Source of the DNA: Helicostylum pulchrum
Taxonomy: Eukaryota > Mucoromycota > Mucoromycetes > Mucorales > Mucoraceae
Reading direction: 5' to 3'
Assembly (NCBI GenBank): GCA_025677825.1
Contig: JAIXMO010000050.1
Location: 62,001-126,000 of the forward strand
Length of the DNA: 64,000 bases
The position numbers were made by a program, and so were the translations under genes. Below are positions 1 through 10,700 of the stretch, in pieces; the first letter of the stretch is position 1; each line of letters starts with the position of its first letter. The notes under the pieces are model-generated. The model ran no database searches and was not told where the DNA came from. It saw only the letters and a program-made list of their open reading frames with translations.

Positions 1-8
1 TTATTTAC

Positions 9-195
9 CTGATAATTCGTTTTCAATACGAGCTAAACGAACTACAATGTTTTCGTAGGTTTGCTCCTCTGATTTCAAAGAAGCAACGAGGTCATTGATT
101 TCAAGTTCTTGAGCAATAATATCAGAAGTAATGCTTTCAACTTGTTCAGCATTGATGCTGAAATCGAGAGAAGGTGTGGGTGCTGTTTGTGTCAT
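9..195 (-). CDS. Thimet oligopeptidase / saccharolysin-like M3 metallopeptidase, first exon only
   Basis: First coding exon of a minus-strand gene that runs off the left edge of the window. It starts at the ATG at 195 (MTQTAPTPSLDF) and ends in CAG at base 9, followed by a GTAAAT splice donor. The 62 residues match the helical N-terminus of M3-family zinc peptidases such as thimet oligopeptidase and yeast Prd1: a DFS-x-EQV-x-x-x-T-x-D-I-I segment, then a YENIVVRLARIENE helix. Known members degrade short peptides in the cytosol and mitochondrial intermembrane space. The HExxH catalytic domain lies outside the window, so the assignment rests on the N-terminus alone. The gene shares a 408-bp upstream region with the divergent membrane-protein gene at 604. 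Confidence 0.6.
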
Positions 196-603
196 GTCGA
201 AAGTAAAAAGAAGAAGCAACTATCTACGCGTTTTTCTTTTGAACAAAAAGTTGGCGGTAAATAAACTTAAAACGGGCCCGGATCAACCTATATATTTAGA
301 ATTATAGGCTTCTTTTTTTTAGTTGTTAGAGTTTATTTTTGTTTGATGATTAAGTAAAGTCCAAAATCTTAAAGCAGAGATGGACTATACTCTTTCAATT
401 TTAAGTTTTAAACATTTACTTCTTGTATCATCGACCATTTGAAAAGGAAGCTACTACGAATGCGGCAAACATGTAATCATGCTTTGAATTGTAACGATTG
501 GGTCTGAATTTAAAGTGTGCCTTTTTTTGTGCTATCCGTGTTCCGAGGACGCCCCCCTTTTTTTCTCTCTTTTATTTACTTTTTTCTTTTTTTTAAAAAA
601 AAG
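196..603. promoter_or_regulatory. Shared divergent upstream region
   Basis: The 408 bp between the start codons of the peptidase gene (-) and the VC0807-like gene (+) must hold both promoters. A long pyrimidine tract (about 553-595) runs into an A tract that ends just before the ATG at 604. No defined factor-binding site can be named by eye. Confidence 0.4.
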
Positions 604-1476
604 ATGAATGCAACATCTTCAACACCTTTATTAAGCAATGACCGACCTAAAGTACGTGGTGTTCACAGAGTACCAACGTTTTTCAAGTCGTCTATACCTA
701 ACAGAAGGTCTCTACTAAACGCCTTTGTTGGTATGGCAGTTCACATGTTGTTTGAACTAGTATTGCCAATTATATTATACTATGTATTGAGAGGATTTGT
801 TTCACCACTATTAGCTTTATTGCTTGCAGGGTTACCGACTGCTATTATTGTTGTTTATAAAGGATTTAAAGAACGTAAAGTTGATATGATGGGTGTATTA
901 ATGTTGATGGGTTTTGTTGTTTCAGCTATTCTTGCGTTTGTGCAATCGGACCCTAAACTTTATTTGTTACGAGAATCTGCAATGACATTAGCAATGGGTA
1001 CAATGTTACTAATCACTATGATACCGTTTCGTTGGCGTTATCATGTACTTCGACCTTTTATGTTTTATGTTGCTAGGCAAATTGCTATCTCCAGTAACGT
1101 ATTGATGAACTCAAATACTGTACGTGAACACTGGGATTGGTTTTGGGATTACTATTCAACTTTTAGACATTTCCTTCGTGCCTTGACTGGTATTTGGGGT
1201 CTTGGTTTGGTCAGCGAGTTCTTGGTTCGAGTAGTTTTGATATCATCTCTAGATGATGTAGATGATGTGGTGTATTATTCAAATATTTATATGTTGATCG
1301 TTATGGTCTTGTTGGGAAGTATCACTGTACTCAGTGCCTTGTTGTTAAGACATTATTTTAACTTGGAGCAAAACCGTATCAAGGTTGCTGAACGTAGATC
1401 AGAAATCGAAAACATTATTGCAAGAGCTGCTGCCGAACGAAAGCAACCGCCGAAGAAAAAGAATCTTCATAAATAA
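604..1476 (+). CDS. VC0807-like multi-pass membrane protein
   Basis: Intronless gene of 290 residues. The open frame continues upstream of 604 but has no ATG there, and the ATG at 604 follows the pyrimidine/A tract, so it is taken as the start. After a basic N-terminus (about residues 1-35) there are some six hydrophobic segments: two near 38-80, one near 90-115, one near 125-140 before the polar motif FRWRYHVLRPFMFYVARQI, and two near 195-255. The tail is charged and Lys-rich. The pairing of a DPxLYLLRES segment with an RPxMFYxARQ motif is typical of the VC0807-like family found in bacteria and fungi, which has no established biochemical function. A role as carrier or membrane-organising protein is only a guess. 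Confidence 0.75.
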   Translation: MNATSSTPLLSNDRPKVRGVHRVPTFFKSSIPNRRSLLNAFVGMAVHMLFELVLPIILYYVLRGFVSPLLALLLAGLPTAIIVVYKGFKERKVDMMGVLMLMGFVVSAILAFVQSDPKLYLLRESAMTLAMGTMLLITMIPFRWRYHVLRPFMFYVARQIAISSNVLMNSNTVREHWDWFWDYYSTFRHFLRALTGIWGLGLVSEFLVRVVLISSLDDVDDVVYYSNIYMLIVMVLLGSITVLSALLLRHYFNLEQNRIKVAERRSEIENIIARAAAERKQPPKKKNLHK

Positions 1477-2249
1477 TTAAAACACATATATCCCTTTTTT
1501 TTTTATTCATTAAAATTACTTTTGTTCAACATCTGATATATAATAAATATACGTTAAGGATTTTTGGCACTAAGATGAAGCGGTTTTAGGCGGCTTTTGG
1601 TCAGTTTTGCACTGTGGTTTTTGGTCGCTTTAAAACACTTCTTTTTTTTCCGTGGTGATATATTTTGAGTTTTGATAACTTACGAGACGATGAGTTCAAT
1701 TATTGTGTATATGTGATATGTATTTCTGCTCCCAAAAACAAAGGTCGGCTGTATAATATAACGTGGCACATGTTGAACAATTTGGTTGGGAAATGTACAA
1801 GTATTGTAAAGTATGCAAACAGTACGAAATATTGATATGGCTTAAACTGTAGACTATATACCGAATACTCTATCAACAGAAAAATAGTTTCTATCGAATT
1901 TAAATAACCATCTCTAATTATTTATGTTTCAGCTACGTTGGTATATATCACACTTTTGGGAATAGTCTGAACCGTGTTTCGCAGCTTATTTTTTAAAAAA
2001 AATATAACACTAGAACTACTTTATTGATCTTTACAATAATACTACATATAAAAATTAGATAAAAACAGCTGAAGACAAAGAATTTCTGTTCGTAGGTTGG
2101 GGGAGGGGGGAGACAGAGAAGGAAAATAAAACCCCTAGTTTTCTTCGGAGGCACGAGGTTGCCAAATCACCTCAGAGATCCAATCTTCAGCTTTGGCTTT
2201 ATGGCTGTAGTTCTCTCTTCCTGTTATATCCTTCATCTTGTTCTTTGTA
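1477..2249. other. Intergenic stretch with a G-rich run
   Basis: No convincing gene. The 3' flank of the membrane-protein gene is T-rich. A G-rich run at about 2096-2112 (G5 and G6 blocks split by A) stands out in AT-rich DNA. Confidence 0.4.
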
Positions 2250-2421
2250 CAGTAGTATCTCGATTTAAGAGTGTTCGATTTACCGGTTCGCTCGATTTAA
2301 GAGTGAAATTCTCGAAAACCAATCCCATTCCCCGCTTTAACACAGTTATTACCGCTATTCTAAATAAGAGTGCAATCCTATTTCGCGGAACCGTGTACAC
2401 TCTTAAATAGAGCGGGTACGG
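2250..2421. repeat. Small TIR element (MITE-like), possibly pogo/Tc1 type
   Basis: A 172-bp element begins CAGTAGTATCTCG and ends in a partly matching inverted copy: about 17 of the outer 24 bases pair, with an exact inner block ATTTAAGAGTG. TA dinucleotides flank both sides (2248-2249 and 2422-2423), as expected for a TA-targeting Tc1/mariner/pogo-type insertion. An extra internal copy of CTCGATTTAAGAGTG lies near 2291. There is no transposase, so it would depend on an element elsewhere. The terminus recurs at 41282-41307. Confidence 0.6.
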
Positions 2422-2614
2422 TATCACGAGAATATCCTTTGATTTCTTCTTCCATTCTCGCTATAAACGACTATAGGGACATATCAGAAAAAAGGGGTCT
2501 AACATCTTTTTTTTTTGTTACTTACGTCAACATGGTCAAACAAAGTGAGAATTTTATCAATACCTCCATCACGAATCTTACGATAATTCCTAGGATGTTT
2601 GATGTCCATCACAT

Positions 2615-4053
2615 TCAGCACAGAATAAATTTGTTTATCAATCGAAGAGAAGACGTATAATGAGATATTTTGTCCCGTGACTTGTAGAATAGGTACGCGA
2701 AATTGGTGACTTGGCTCTCAGGCAGAAAATGAAGCTTTTCCAGCAACGAATTCAAATGGCACTTACTGACCAGGATAGACTTGAGCTTGTCACGGTAGTA
2801 CTTACCACAAGCAGAATCTTTTGCCGAAGCGAACACACCAGTAACAGCCTCGACAGGGTCTGCAATCACGCACAGGTCAAGCTTATAATCAAGATTCACG
2901 TCTTTACAATCCACAGAGAAAGTGTCACCTCTGTTTAACAAAATCATGATGAATATTTACGAATAAATTTAATGAATTATATAACTTACCATTGGATAAA
3001 TACAGTTACTTTTTCTCCGAAATAAGATTCAAGTAGTGGACTCAAGTACTTGTTTACTGTGGATATTTCGGAGCGCTTCAAAAGGTACTCATCTGAGAGC
3101 TGGTGGCCTTTGAAGGCATGTTGAATGCTATTAAAAACCATGAGTAAATACACTATTATACTACTAGCTGCCACTTTCTACTGTTACCGCTTATATGTGT
3201 CTGTATGCATCTTCTTTCTTCTGCATTACTTGTTTTCTTGGTGTCAATTTCATCATAAACGCTAATAATGCGAGCTTGCCTTGACTGTATATCAGAAATA
3301 ATACATTTAGTGATACCTTATTAATTAGCTCATACGTTGTTTAATACCGACTTTTTTTACGACATCATCAATTTTTTTTTAACTACTGTTACGTCTGCAA
3401 GATTTGGTAATTTATAAGTAAATTCTCTATTCAGAAATTTTTTGTTATGGAGATCACCAAGTAATGCACGTTGTGAGTTGGATGTAGAGTCAGTTAATTC
3501 CATAACTCCATTTTTGGATAGTTTTTCTTCTGGGGCACAGCTTAAGTTTTTCGGGTCGCAGGTAATGTACACAGTCTATGTTTGGATCCGGTAGCCTGTG
3601 ATCGGCACAAGACGCTATTTATACCACCACCTGTGGAGAATTTGTTTTCAAATAAAGCCCCATTACATATGATAAATAAGGGGATACATGGTTTCGAGGT
3701 GACAAAGTTTAATTTCGAGACAGTGATTATTTTTGACATTTTGTAAATAATAAAACTGTATTTTTTAAGCTTGGCTTTATAGACACTTTGCAAGGCAAGA
3801 TGGTTATAGGAGCATATACGTCTTTATAGCATTCTTCACTACCATAATTAAGGTATGATATTGATCTAATCCCACACAATAAATCCTGATAGTTAGAATC
3901 GTGCACTTCATTGTCGGGATCTGTAGGTCCGGAAGACCGAGAAATTACTATTTCAAAGCTAATTTTCATGGCATATTCTTTAATAGAGAGCATTTTGCGG
4001 CGTTTTAGAACTATTCTGTAGAGGCGTAGAACTTTTAAAAATTTCGTATTCAT
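2615..4053 (-). pseudogene. Decayed uncharacterised protein-coding region
   Basis: Four protein-like segments lie in order on the minus strand: 4053-3727 (starts with ATG), about 3735-3542, 3572-3357 and 3174-2615. They switch frame near 3740 and near 3560 with no clear intron between. The last part has a plausible 59-nt GTAAGT...CAG intron (2931-2989), but joining its exons gives an immediate TGA. The 3'-most segment (about 2930-2640) reads well as protein, with a lysine-, cysteine- and leucine-rich KYYRDKLKSILVSKCHLN stretch. I do not recognise the family; the style resembles dispersed lineage-specific proteins of mucoralean fungi. Most likely a broken gene. A functional gene with unusual splicing is not excluded. 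Confidence 0.35.
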
Positions 4054-4217
4054 TTTATTACATTAACATGGCCCGAAAATTTTAGGCTGTGGTGCGCGTA
4101 TCTTTCTCCAATCCAACCACCGAAAACACAGTCACTTTTTTTTTTCGTGATGATTTTTTCAACCGGCCTAAAAATAATTTTAGTGTCTCTTTTAAAGGAA
4201 AAGCTATATATAAAAAA

Positions 4218-5360
4218 ATGCCCCCCAAACAAACAAAGAAGGACAAGTTGAAGAAGGAAAAGTCCAACGATGACAAGACCTTTGGTATGAAGAACAAGAA
4301 CAAGTCTGCCAAGGTTCAACGTTACATTCAACAAGTTAATGCACAAACTAAACATAATCTTGACCAAAAGATAACCGTAAGTTTTTTTTTCTTCTTTTTT
4401 AATTGACAAACAATACACTAAACTTTTTTTTTACATGTTAGGTTAAAGACGCAATTGCCGAAAAGAAGGCTTTGGAACAAAAGAAGAAGGAAGAATTGGC
4501 TGCACTCTTTACACCAGTTCAAATTGTTCAAAAGGTTCCTTTCGGTGTTGACCCTAAGACCGTTCTTTGTATTCATTTCAAGGCTGGTAATTGTGAAAGA
4601 GGTGTCAAGTGTAAATTTGCACATGATTTGAATGTAGGTCGTAAGGTTGAAAAGAAGAATTTGTATACTGATCAAAGAGAAGAAGGTAAAAAAAAAAGTT
4701 TTTTTTTTGTTTTGTTTTGTGTGTGTGTACTAACCCTACTTTTATTATTATATAGATACTATGGATACTTGGGATCAAAAGAAACTTGAAGAAGTTGTTG
4801 CTAGTAAATCAACAAAGCAACCTCCTACAGATATTGTATGTAAATTCTTTTTGGAAGCAATTGAAGCAAGCAAGTACGGTTGGTTCTGGGAGTGCCCTAA
4901 CGGAGGTACTGCATGTAAGTATAAGCATGCCCTTCCTATCGGTTTTATTCTTAAGTCAAAGAACAAGGTTGAAGAAAAGGAAGAGATTTCTCTTGAAGAA
5001 TTTTTGGAGAGTGAACGTCATAAACTTGGTCCTAACCAAACACCTGTCACTCTTGAATCTTTCACATTGTGGAAAAAGAACCGTCTTGATAAAAAGACTG
5101 CTGAAGAGTCCGCTGCTCGTAAGTCAAAGGAGAACCGTGTTAAGGCTGGTAGATCACAAGGTATGTCCGGTAGAGATTTGTTTGACTTCAATCCTTCACT
5201 CGCACAAGACTATAATGATGAAGAAGATGCCATTGATTTCGCTGCTTATGATCGTGAAGAGACTCAAAAGGAACTTGAGCGTTTGGAAAATGAAAAGTTC
5301 TTGGTCTCAAAGACTGGTGCTATGACTATAAATGATGAAAGTATTGAACAAGAAGTATAA
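4218..5360 (+). CDS. TMA46: TMA46 / DFRP1-type CCCH zinc-finger protein (DRG-binding, translation-associated)
   Basis: Three exons (4218-4376, 4442-4685, 4756-5360) give 335 residues. The N-terminus [10 protein letters not shown]...[11 protein letters not shown] is characteristic of Tma46/ZC3H15. The first CCCH finger is C96-x7-C104-x5-C110-x3-H114. The second starts at C163 with the long spacing typical of the family and ends CKYKH near residue 191. The acidic, helical C-terminus corresponds to the DFRP domain. Known members bind and stabilise the DRG1/Rbg1 GTPase and associate with translating ribosomes in the cytosol. Both introns are short with GTAA donors. The stop codon lies 171 bp from that of the convergent HSPA12-like gene. 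Recognition is secure. Confidence 0.93.
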
Positions 5361-5531
5361 ATAAAATAAAATAACTCTCTCATCTTCCAAATACAGGAAG
5401 CTAATTTTCTAATTCGATTTGTATTTTATTATAATCTGCGCAAATATAGTAAAGTACTATTATACGTAAAAGATATGCCCCTTGTAGCGTTTAAAGCATT
5501 TGTAACATATCCATTATACGGATTTATTAAT

Positions 5532-7381
5532 TTAATAGGCTAAAGTAAAGGTAGTCGTCTCATCTAATACAACCTTAATCTCGGTTGTACCAAAATAAAA
5601 ATCTACTTGTAGTGGCTGGTCTTCTCTTCCTGAATAGTCTACATCGGCCGGTACATCTAGAATAAACTCTCCTACTTTCTTAACTTCAATTCCTTTTTCA
5701 GAGATTGTCCATCTTGGGATAATATCATCGTTATCGTACGCATAAATAGCTAAGATACATATATAAGGATAAATGAAAAAGTTATTAATGCGTTAAACTT
5801 ACCTATACGTGTTGGTATTGAACGATTAATGGTATATACTTGACTGACAACATGATTATTTGGCAACTTTTGATTCTTTTTAACAATAGTCATAAATCGA
5901 ACATCGCAGAACTCTGTTCCAGCAAGTCTGAATTTTTGTGGGTCCCTTAATGGATCATAATAATCTCTGGTTTGTATACCATAAGTGTATTTGGCAATAC
6001 GCTGTGATACAATATTGGGTTGAATACCTAATAATACAGCACCTCTAACAATAGCCAATTCACCTCTAGGAGCAACACTAATCAAATTAATTCTACCTTC
6101 AAATTCTTGTCGAATACGCTTTTGTAAATACGGCGATTGACTAAATCCACCTACCATAAACATGGCACTCATTGGCTTCTTTGATTCTGGATGTTGTAAT
6201 TGCTGATTTATCAGTTGTATAATACGACTGATCACTGGTTCAAACACATGATCTTTTAATTCTTGCTCTAAAAAGGATAGTTTGTGATCTTCTATACCAA
6301 TAAGTTTTAATTTCTCTTCATCTTCTCTACAAATAACGGATGGTACATCGAAATGAATATCATTGTCAAAATCTTCTTCACCAAAGTTCGGCTTGTGATT
6401 TTCAATAAAGGACTTTGTCATTTCTTCCAGTGTAATAGGATTAATAGGTATATGTTTATCTATTCTTGCCTTTAAAAGTGCTTGCATTTTAACGTCAAGA
6501 AACGTTGAACCACAATTCTCTCCTCTTGCGGTCGTTATTTCTTTTAATTGTCTATTACTTCCATCACCTTCAATCTCAAACACAACTAAATCTACAGTTC
6601 CTCCTCCTGCATCACATATTAAAAATTGTTCCCCATCACTTAAATCAAATTCGTCACAATGTTGTTGGCAATATAACGCCGCTGCTTCTGGTTCACTAAT
6701 TAAAGTTAACCTTTCAGGGTGATCATTCAACCTAATAATACCCGCTTCTATAGCTGCATTTCTCATAATTATTTTTGCATGATCTGTCCAACCTGCAGGA
6801 ACAGTAAGACAATATCGTACTTTTTCTTCATTGTAAATACTACCAAGTGTTTTAGAGAGATGACTTGCCACAAACCCATTAAAACCTTTTAGGTAATCTC
6901 TTATTACACCTTCAATTTCTAAACCAGGGGGTAATTCAGGAACAGATTCATCATTATTAAGCAAAAGTTTAAATCTCGTAATAAGTCTCTTGGTAAGATA
7001 TCCTCTCGAAAACCAAAAGTTTTTATGTGCATTTTCTCCCCACCATTCCGTTGTTGCTGCTCCTACTTCGTAAAGTAAGACTGTAGGAGTTTTTGAATAA
7101 AAATTAGAAGTTTGTTTCGGCCTAAAGTAATTTTATTTTTATTTGTACACGTTAATAAGAAGCTACCAAGTTTTTTCTTTAAAAAGAAAAACGGTACCAT
7201 TTCGTAATGTCTTCAATCTCTTGGTTTGATACTCCCGTGAAGGCAAAACTGCAGCCGGAATAAGTTGTACCGAAATCTAGAGTTATAAATAAATAATTGA
7301 ACAGTTTTTTAAGACCGCTTTTTTATTATCATTACCTATGCCTACTACATAATCATAGTCTTTAGGGTTAAAGGAGCCCAT
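5532..7381 (-). CDS. HSPA12-like Hsp70-family ATPase
   Basis: Four exons (7381-7336, 7276-7198, 7121-5803, 5749-5532) join in frame to 553 residues. The short first exon supplies MGSFNPKDYDYVVGI and exon 2 completes the nucleotide-binding loop GIDFGTTYSGC, which fixes the start. Later come the second phosphate loop DAGGGTVDLVVFE and the adenosine motif VGGFSQSPYLQKR, in the order of the actin/Hsp70 ATPase fold. The NPERLTLISEPEAAAL-type segment and the lack of a canonical substrate-binding domain place it with HSPA12-like proteins, not with classical Hsp70 or Hsp110. Clients are unknown. The family is much expanded in Mucorales, so this is probably one paralogue of many. Confidence 0.9.
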
Positions 7382-8548
7382 TATTGTTATCCTATGAAGA
7401 AAAAGAGCAGAGGAAAAGCCTCAAAGATCTCTTTTTCTTTTTTGGAAAAAAAAAGTACAAGCCAAAACTTAATTTTTAACCAATATGATCTCTCAGTTAA
7501 AGTGCCACAATATTCCTGGGAGAAGAATACGCGCACCAGGTTTTCGCACCAGGCTTTTTTTTAAAAAAAAAAGTGGATACCGTGCTGGGCAGAGGTTTCC
7601 TCCTTATTTTTTTAATACAAAAATATAACAATTTAACAGCCTTACAAAAGCAGGACATGGCTTGTATACAAGGTGTGATATTATCCGTAGGAGTGAAAGG
7701 AAATTGGAAAGAAGAAATTTGAGCCACAAACCACTCCTTTTGGGGCTACTAAAGTCATTGGCCTCATCCCACTAGTACCTTGATATAATTTATATAGATA
7801 GCTGTGAAGTAACAAAACGATTTTTTCCTCTTTATTTTTTACTTTGTCGTGATAAGGCTAGGAAGCAAATGCTTCGCTCCAGACGATAACGTTTTGACAA
7901 TTTTTCTTCTGGTAGTTAATATCATTTTTATTTTCTAAATACCCATAACTATTGATAAAAAATTAAAAGGTATATTGCAAACCAGAGTATGTTAAAACTT
8001 ACCTTTTCGATAGCCACACTTACTGCTCTTTTATTATCTGTTGTTTTTACGCATATAATAATCTCTCCCAAACTTTACATGTTTTATTTTAAGCTGTGTC
8101 AACATTTAATACCATTGAACCAGAGGATACTGAGACGAGCGAGAATATAGAAGGGTCTCCTGATGAAGACAAAAAAGCAGCCTGAGAAAGGACGCTCGTA
8201 TCAAGCAAGAATATAGACTGGGCTTAGTGAAAAACATATGAAGGAGGTAAGCTAGATGGCCAATCCACCATATAGTATTATGATTGTTCTCTAAGAGGCT
8301 CTGATAAGTAAAAAAAAACCAGTTACTTTTATCCACATAAAAATGATCTTGCAGTACAGCTGAAAATGGGTGTCTCATTTTCAGCGTTGCTGTCCCAAAT
8401 TTTTTTTGAATGGCCCAAATTTTTTTTTGGTTGGCCCAACCTATTTTCTTCAGTTGTACCCGAATATACAATTACCCGAAAACTTTAAAAAACACAATTC
8501 TCACCCTTTTCACTTTTCTTTTTTTTTCTCTGCTTTTTAAAAAAAATC
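7382..8548. other. Gene-free interval upstream of two genes
   Basis: No coding region that I can support. It holds the upstream region of the HSPA12-like gene and of the ABC transporter gene. A direct repeat of GCACCAGG spaced by TTTTC sits at 7533-7553, followed by a T8-A10 junction. Near 8402-8434 two similar 'tggcccaa' plus T-run copies occur. An oligo-T/oligo-A junction ends just before the ATG at 8549. Confidence 0.4.
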
Positions 8549-10643
8549 ATGTTTCCGCATTTAAAACGACAGGAATGTCCTGAATGTCCTGTCTGTTTCA
8601 ACTGTCAATTTCCAACAAATACTTGTACAAATGGAGGACAATGTGACGTTAGTGGTGCTTGTGTTTGTCCTGTCGGTTGGGGTAATTCAATACTCGCTTT
8701 TTCTTTAAAATACAATCCGACTAATACAACTTTTGTTTTTTATTAGGTGATTTGGATTGTGCTCAACCGTTATGTGGATCGTTATATGAAAAAAATAGAC
8801 CTCAACGAGAGAATGATCAAGACTGTGCATGTGATTCAGGGTACCAAATATAACGGCAACAATCCTGCAATATAAACTAACGAATATATAAATAGTTGGG
8901 GAGGTATTAATTGTAATGTCTGTCAAGACGATAAGGCGTGTCAACCATTTAAAGGACAAGGCGCTACTTGTATTAAAACAGCTATTGGGTTAAAATCAAC
9001 ACACGCATGGTGTGCTACTACAAGTAAAGTTTTTTTTTTTTTATGCATGATCTTGTATTGATTTTTGTTTACATAGATATACCGTGGATTGACAACACAC
9101 ATGTATCCTTAACTTGTGAGTGGGGTAAAGATGAATGCATATTTCAATTTTGGAAAGATAGAGAGGAACAATTTTATTGCGAATTAACTGAATGCAGTCA
9201 ATCAAGTAAAGTGCGGGATATACAAAAACTGAATAGATCATCGCTAAAAAAAATATTGTGTAATAGCCTCAGGGGAGAATGATGTACAAGGTCACTGTAA
9301 GAAAGCACACTGTGGTTGCATGAAAGATGCTTTCATGTGTGGTAAAGAAGTTGGTAAGGGGATTCAAGTATAATTTATATAACTGGAATCTGCAATAACA
9401 AAAAAAAAAAAAAAAAAAAAGATATGTCGGAATTAGTGAAAAACGTAAAGGGACCATCTGAGTGGTTTTGCAAAAACGGCAAAGACTGTTGGTATAATGG
9501 TAAATTTCAAGTGATATATAGTGGTAGTACATATGATCTCATATTTTTTTTTTAGAGTATTCAACTTTGGTAGACGTGTTCCCTGATAATATTCAATTAG
9601 CTTGTGATGCTGGCGAATGTGCAAATGAACAAGATTTTCTTGATGCTACGCCTATAGTAAAGTATACATTCATACATGTATATGTATATATTTTTACTCT
9701 AATGCATTTTTAGGACCAAGAATTTTCAAGTTACACAGAAATGATGGTAGTTGGGGCAATTTTTATTGCATGTGTTTTATTATTCGCCATAACCAAAATC
9801 ACCGCCTCGAGACAAAAGAAAATGTTTGGTACGCGCATTGAACTAACAAGCGATTATGACGATGAACCAGACGATACGTTAAACTCTGCCGAGATATCCA
9901 TGACGTTCTCTGATATAAGTTATATCGTTGCAGGTAAACCCATTTTAACAAATATCAGTGGGTACGTTGAGCCAGGACAAATGCTGGCTGTGATGGGACC
10001 CTCTGGAGCAGGCAAATCGAGTCTGTTAGATATTTTAGCGAAAAAGCATAAACGAGGTGTGACAAGCGGTAGGATTTTAATTAACGGTATGTCGCCTACG
10101 AGGCAGCAATTTAAAAGGATAACTGGATTTGTCGATCAAGATGATAGTTTGATGGGGACTTTAACTGTGAGAGAGACATTAACGTATGCTGCTTTGATGC
10201 GGTTACCTCGTCATATGCCGTTGCAGAAAAAACAGAAGCGCGTGGAAGAGGTTATACAGGAATTGGGTATTTCAAAGATTGCGGATAGTATGATCGGTAT
10301 ACCTGGTCAGCGTGGTATCAGTGGCGGTGAAAAGAGACGTGTAAGTATTGGTAAAGAGTTGGTTACAAGCCCTAGTTTGTTGTTTTTGGATGAACCAACT
10401 AGCGGACTTGATGCTTATAATGCTGGTGTTGTTATGGAATGTCTCAAGAAATTAGCGCATGAAGGAAAACGAACCGTAGTTGTTACTATTCATCAAGTAA
10501 GCGTATTTTTTTTTTATTTTTATTTTATTTTTTTTGCCCGTTTGCAAGTTATTTATTTATTATGTTTAGCCTAGATCCAATATCTTTAAAATGTTTGATT
10601 CGCTTATGTTATTAACAGGTGGACAATTGGTAATTTAAGAAGG

Positions 10644-10700
<57 letters not shown>

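Noticed and set aside
4082..4418. Minus-strand ORFs opposite the first TMA46 exon
   Set aside because: Antisense shadows of a clearly conserved exon and intron.
7552..7571. T-run/A-run junctions as bacterial-style terminators
   Set aside because: Spliced eukaryotic DNA; the junctions lie before genes and in introns, so rho-independent termination does not apply.
8106..8471. 121-codon minus-strand ORF
   Set aside because: No ATG-supported start of good context, composition dominated by translated T/A runs, and no family feature.
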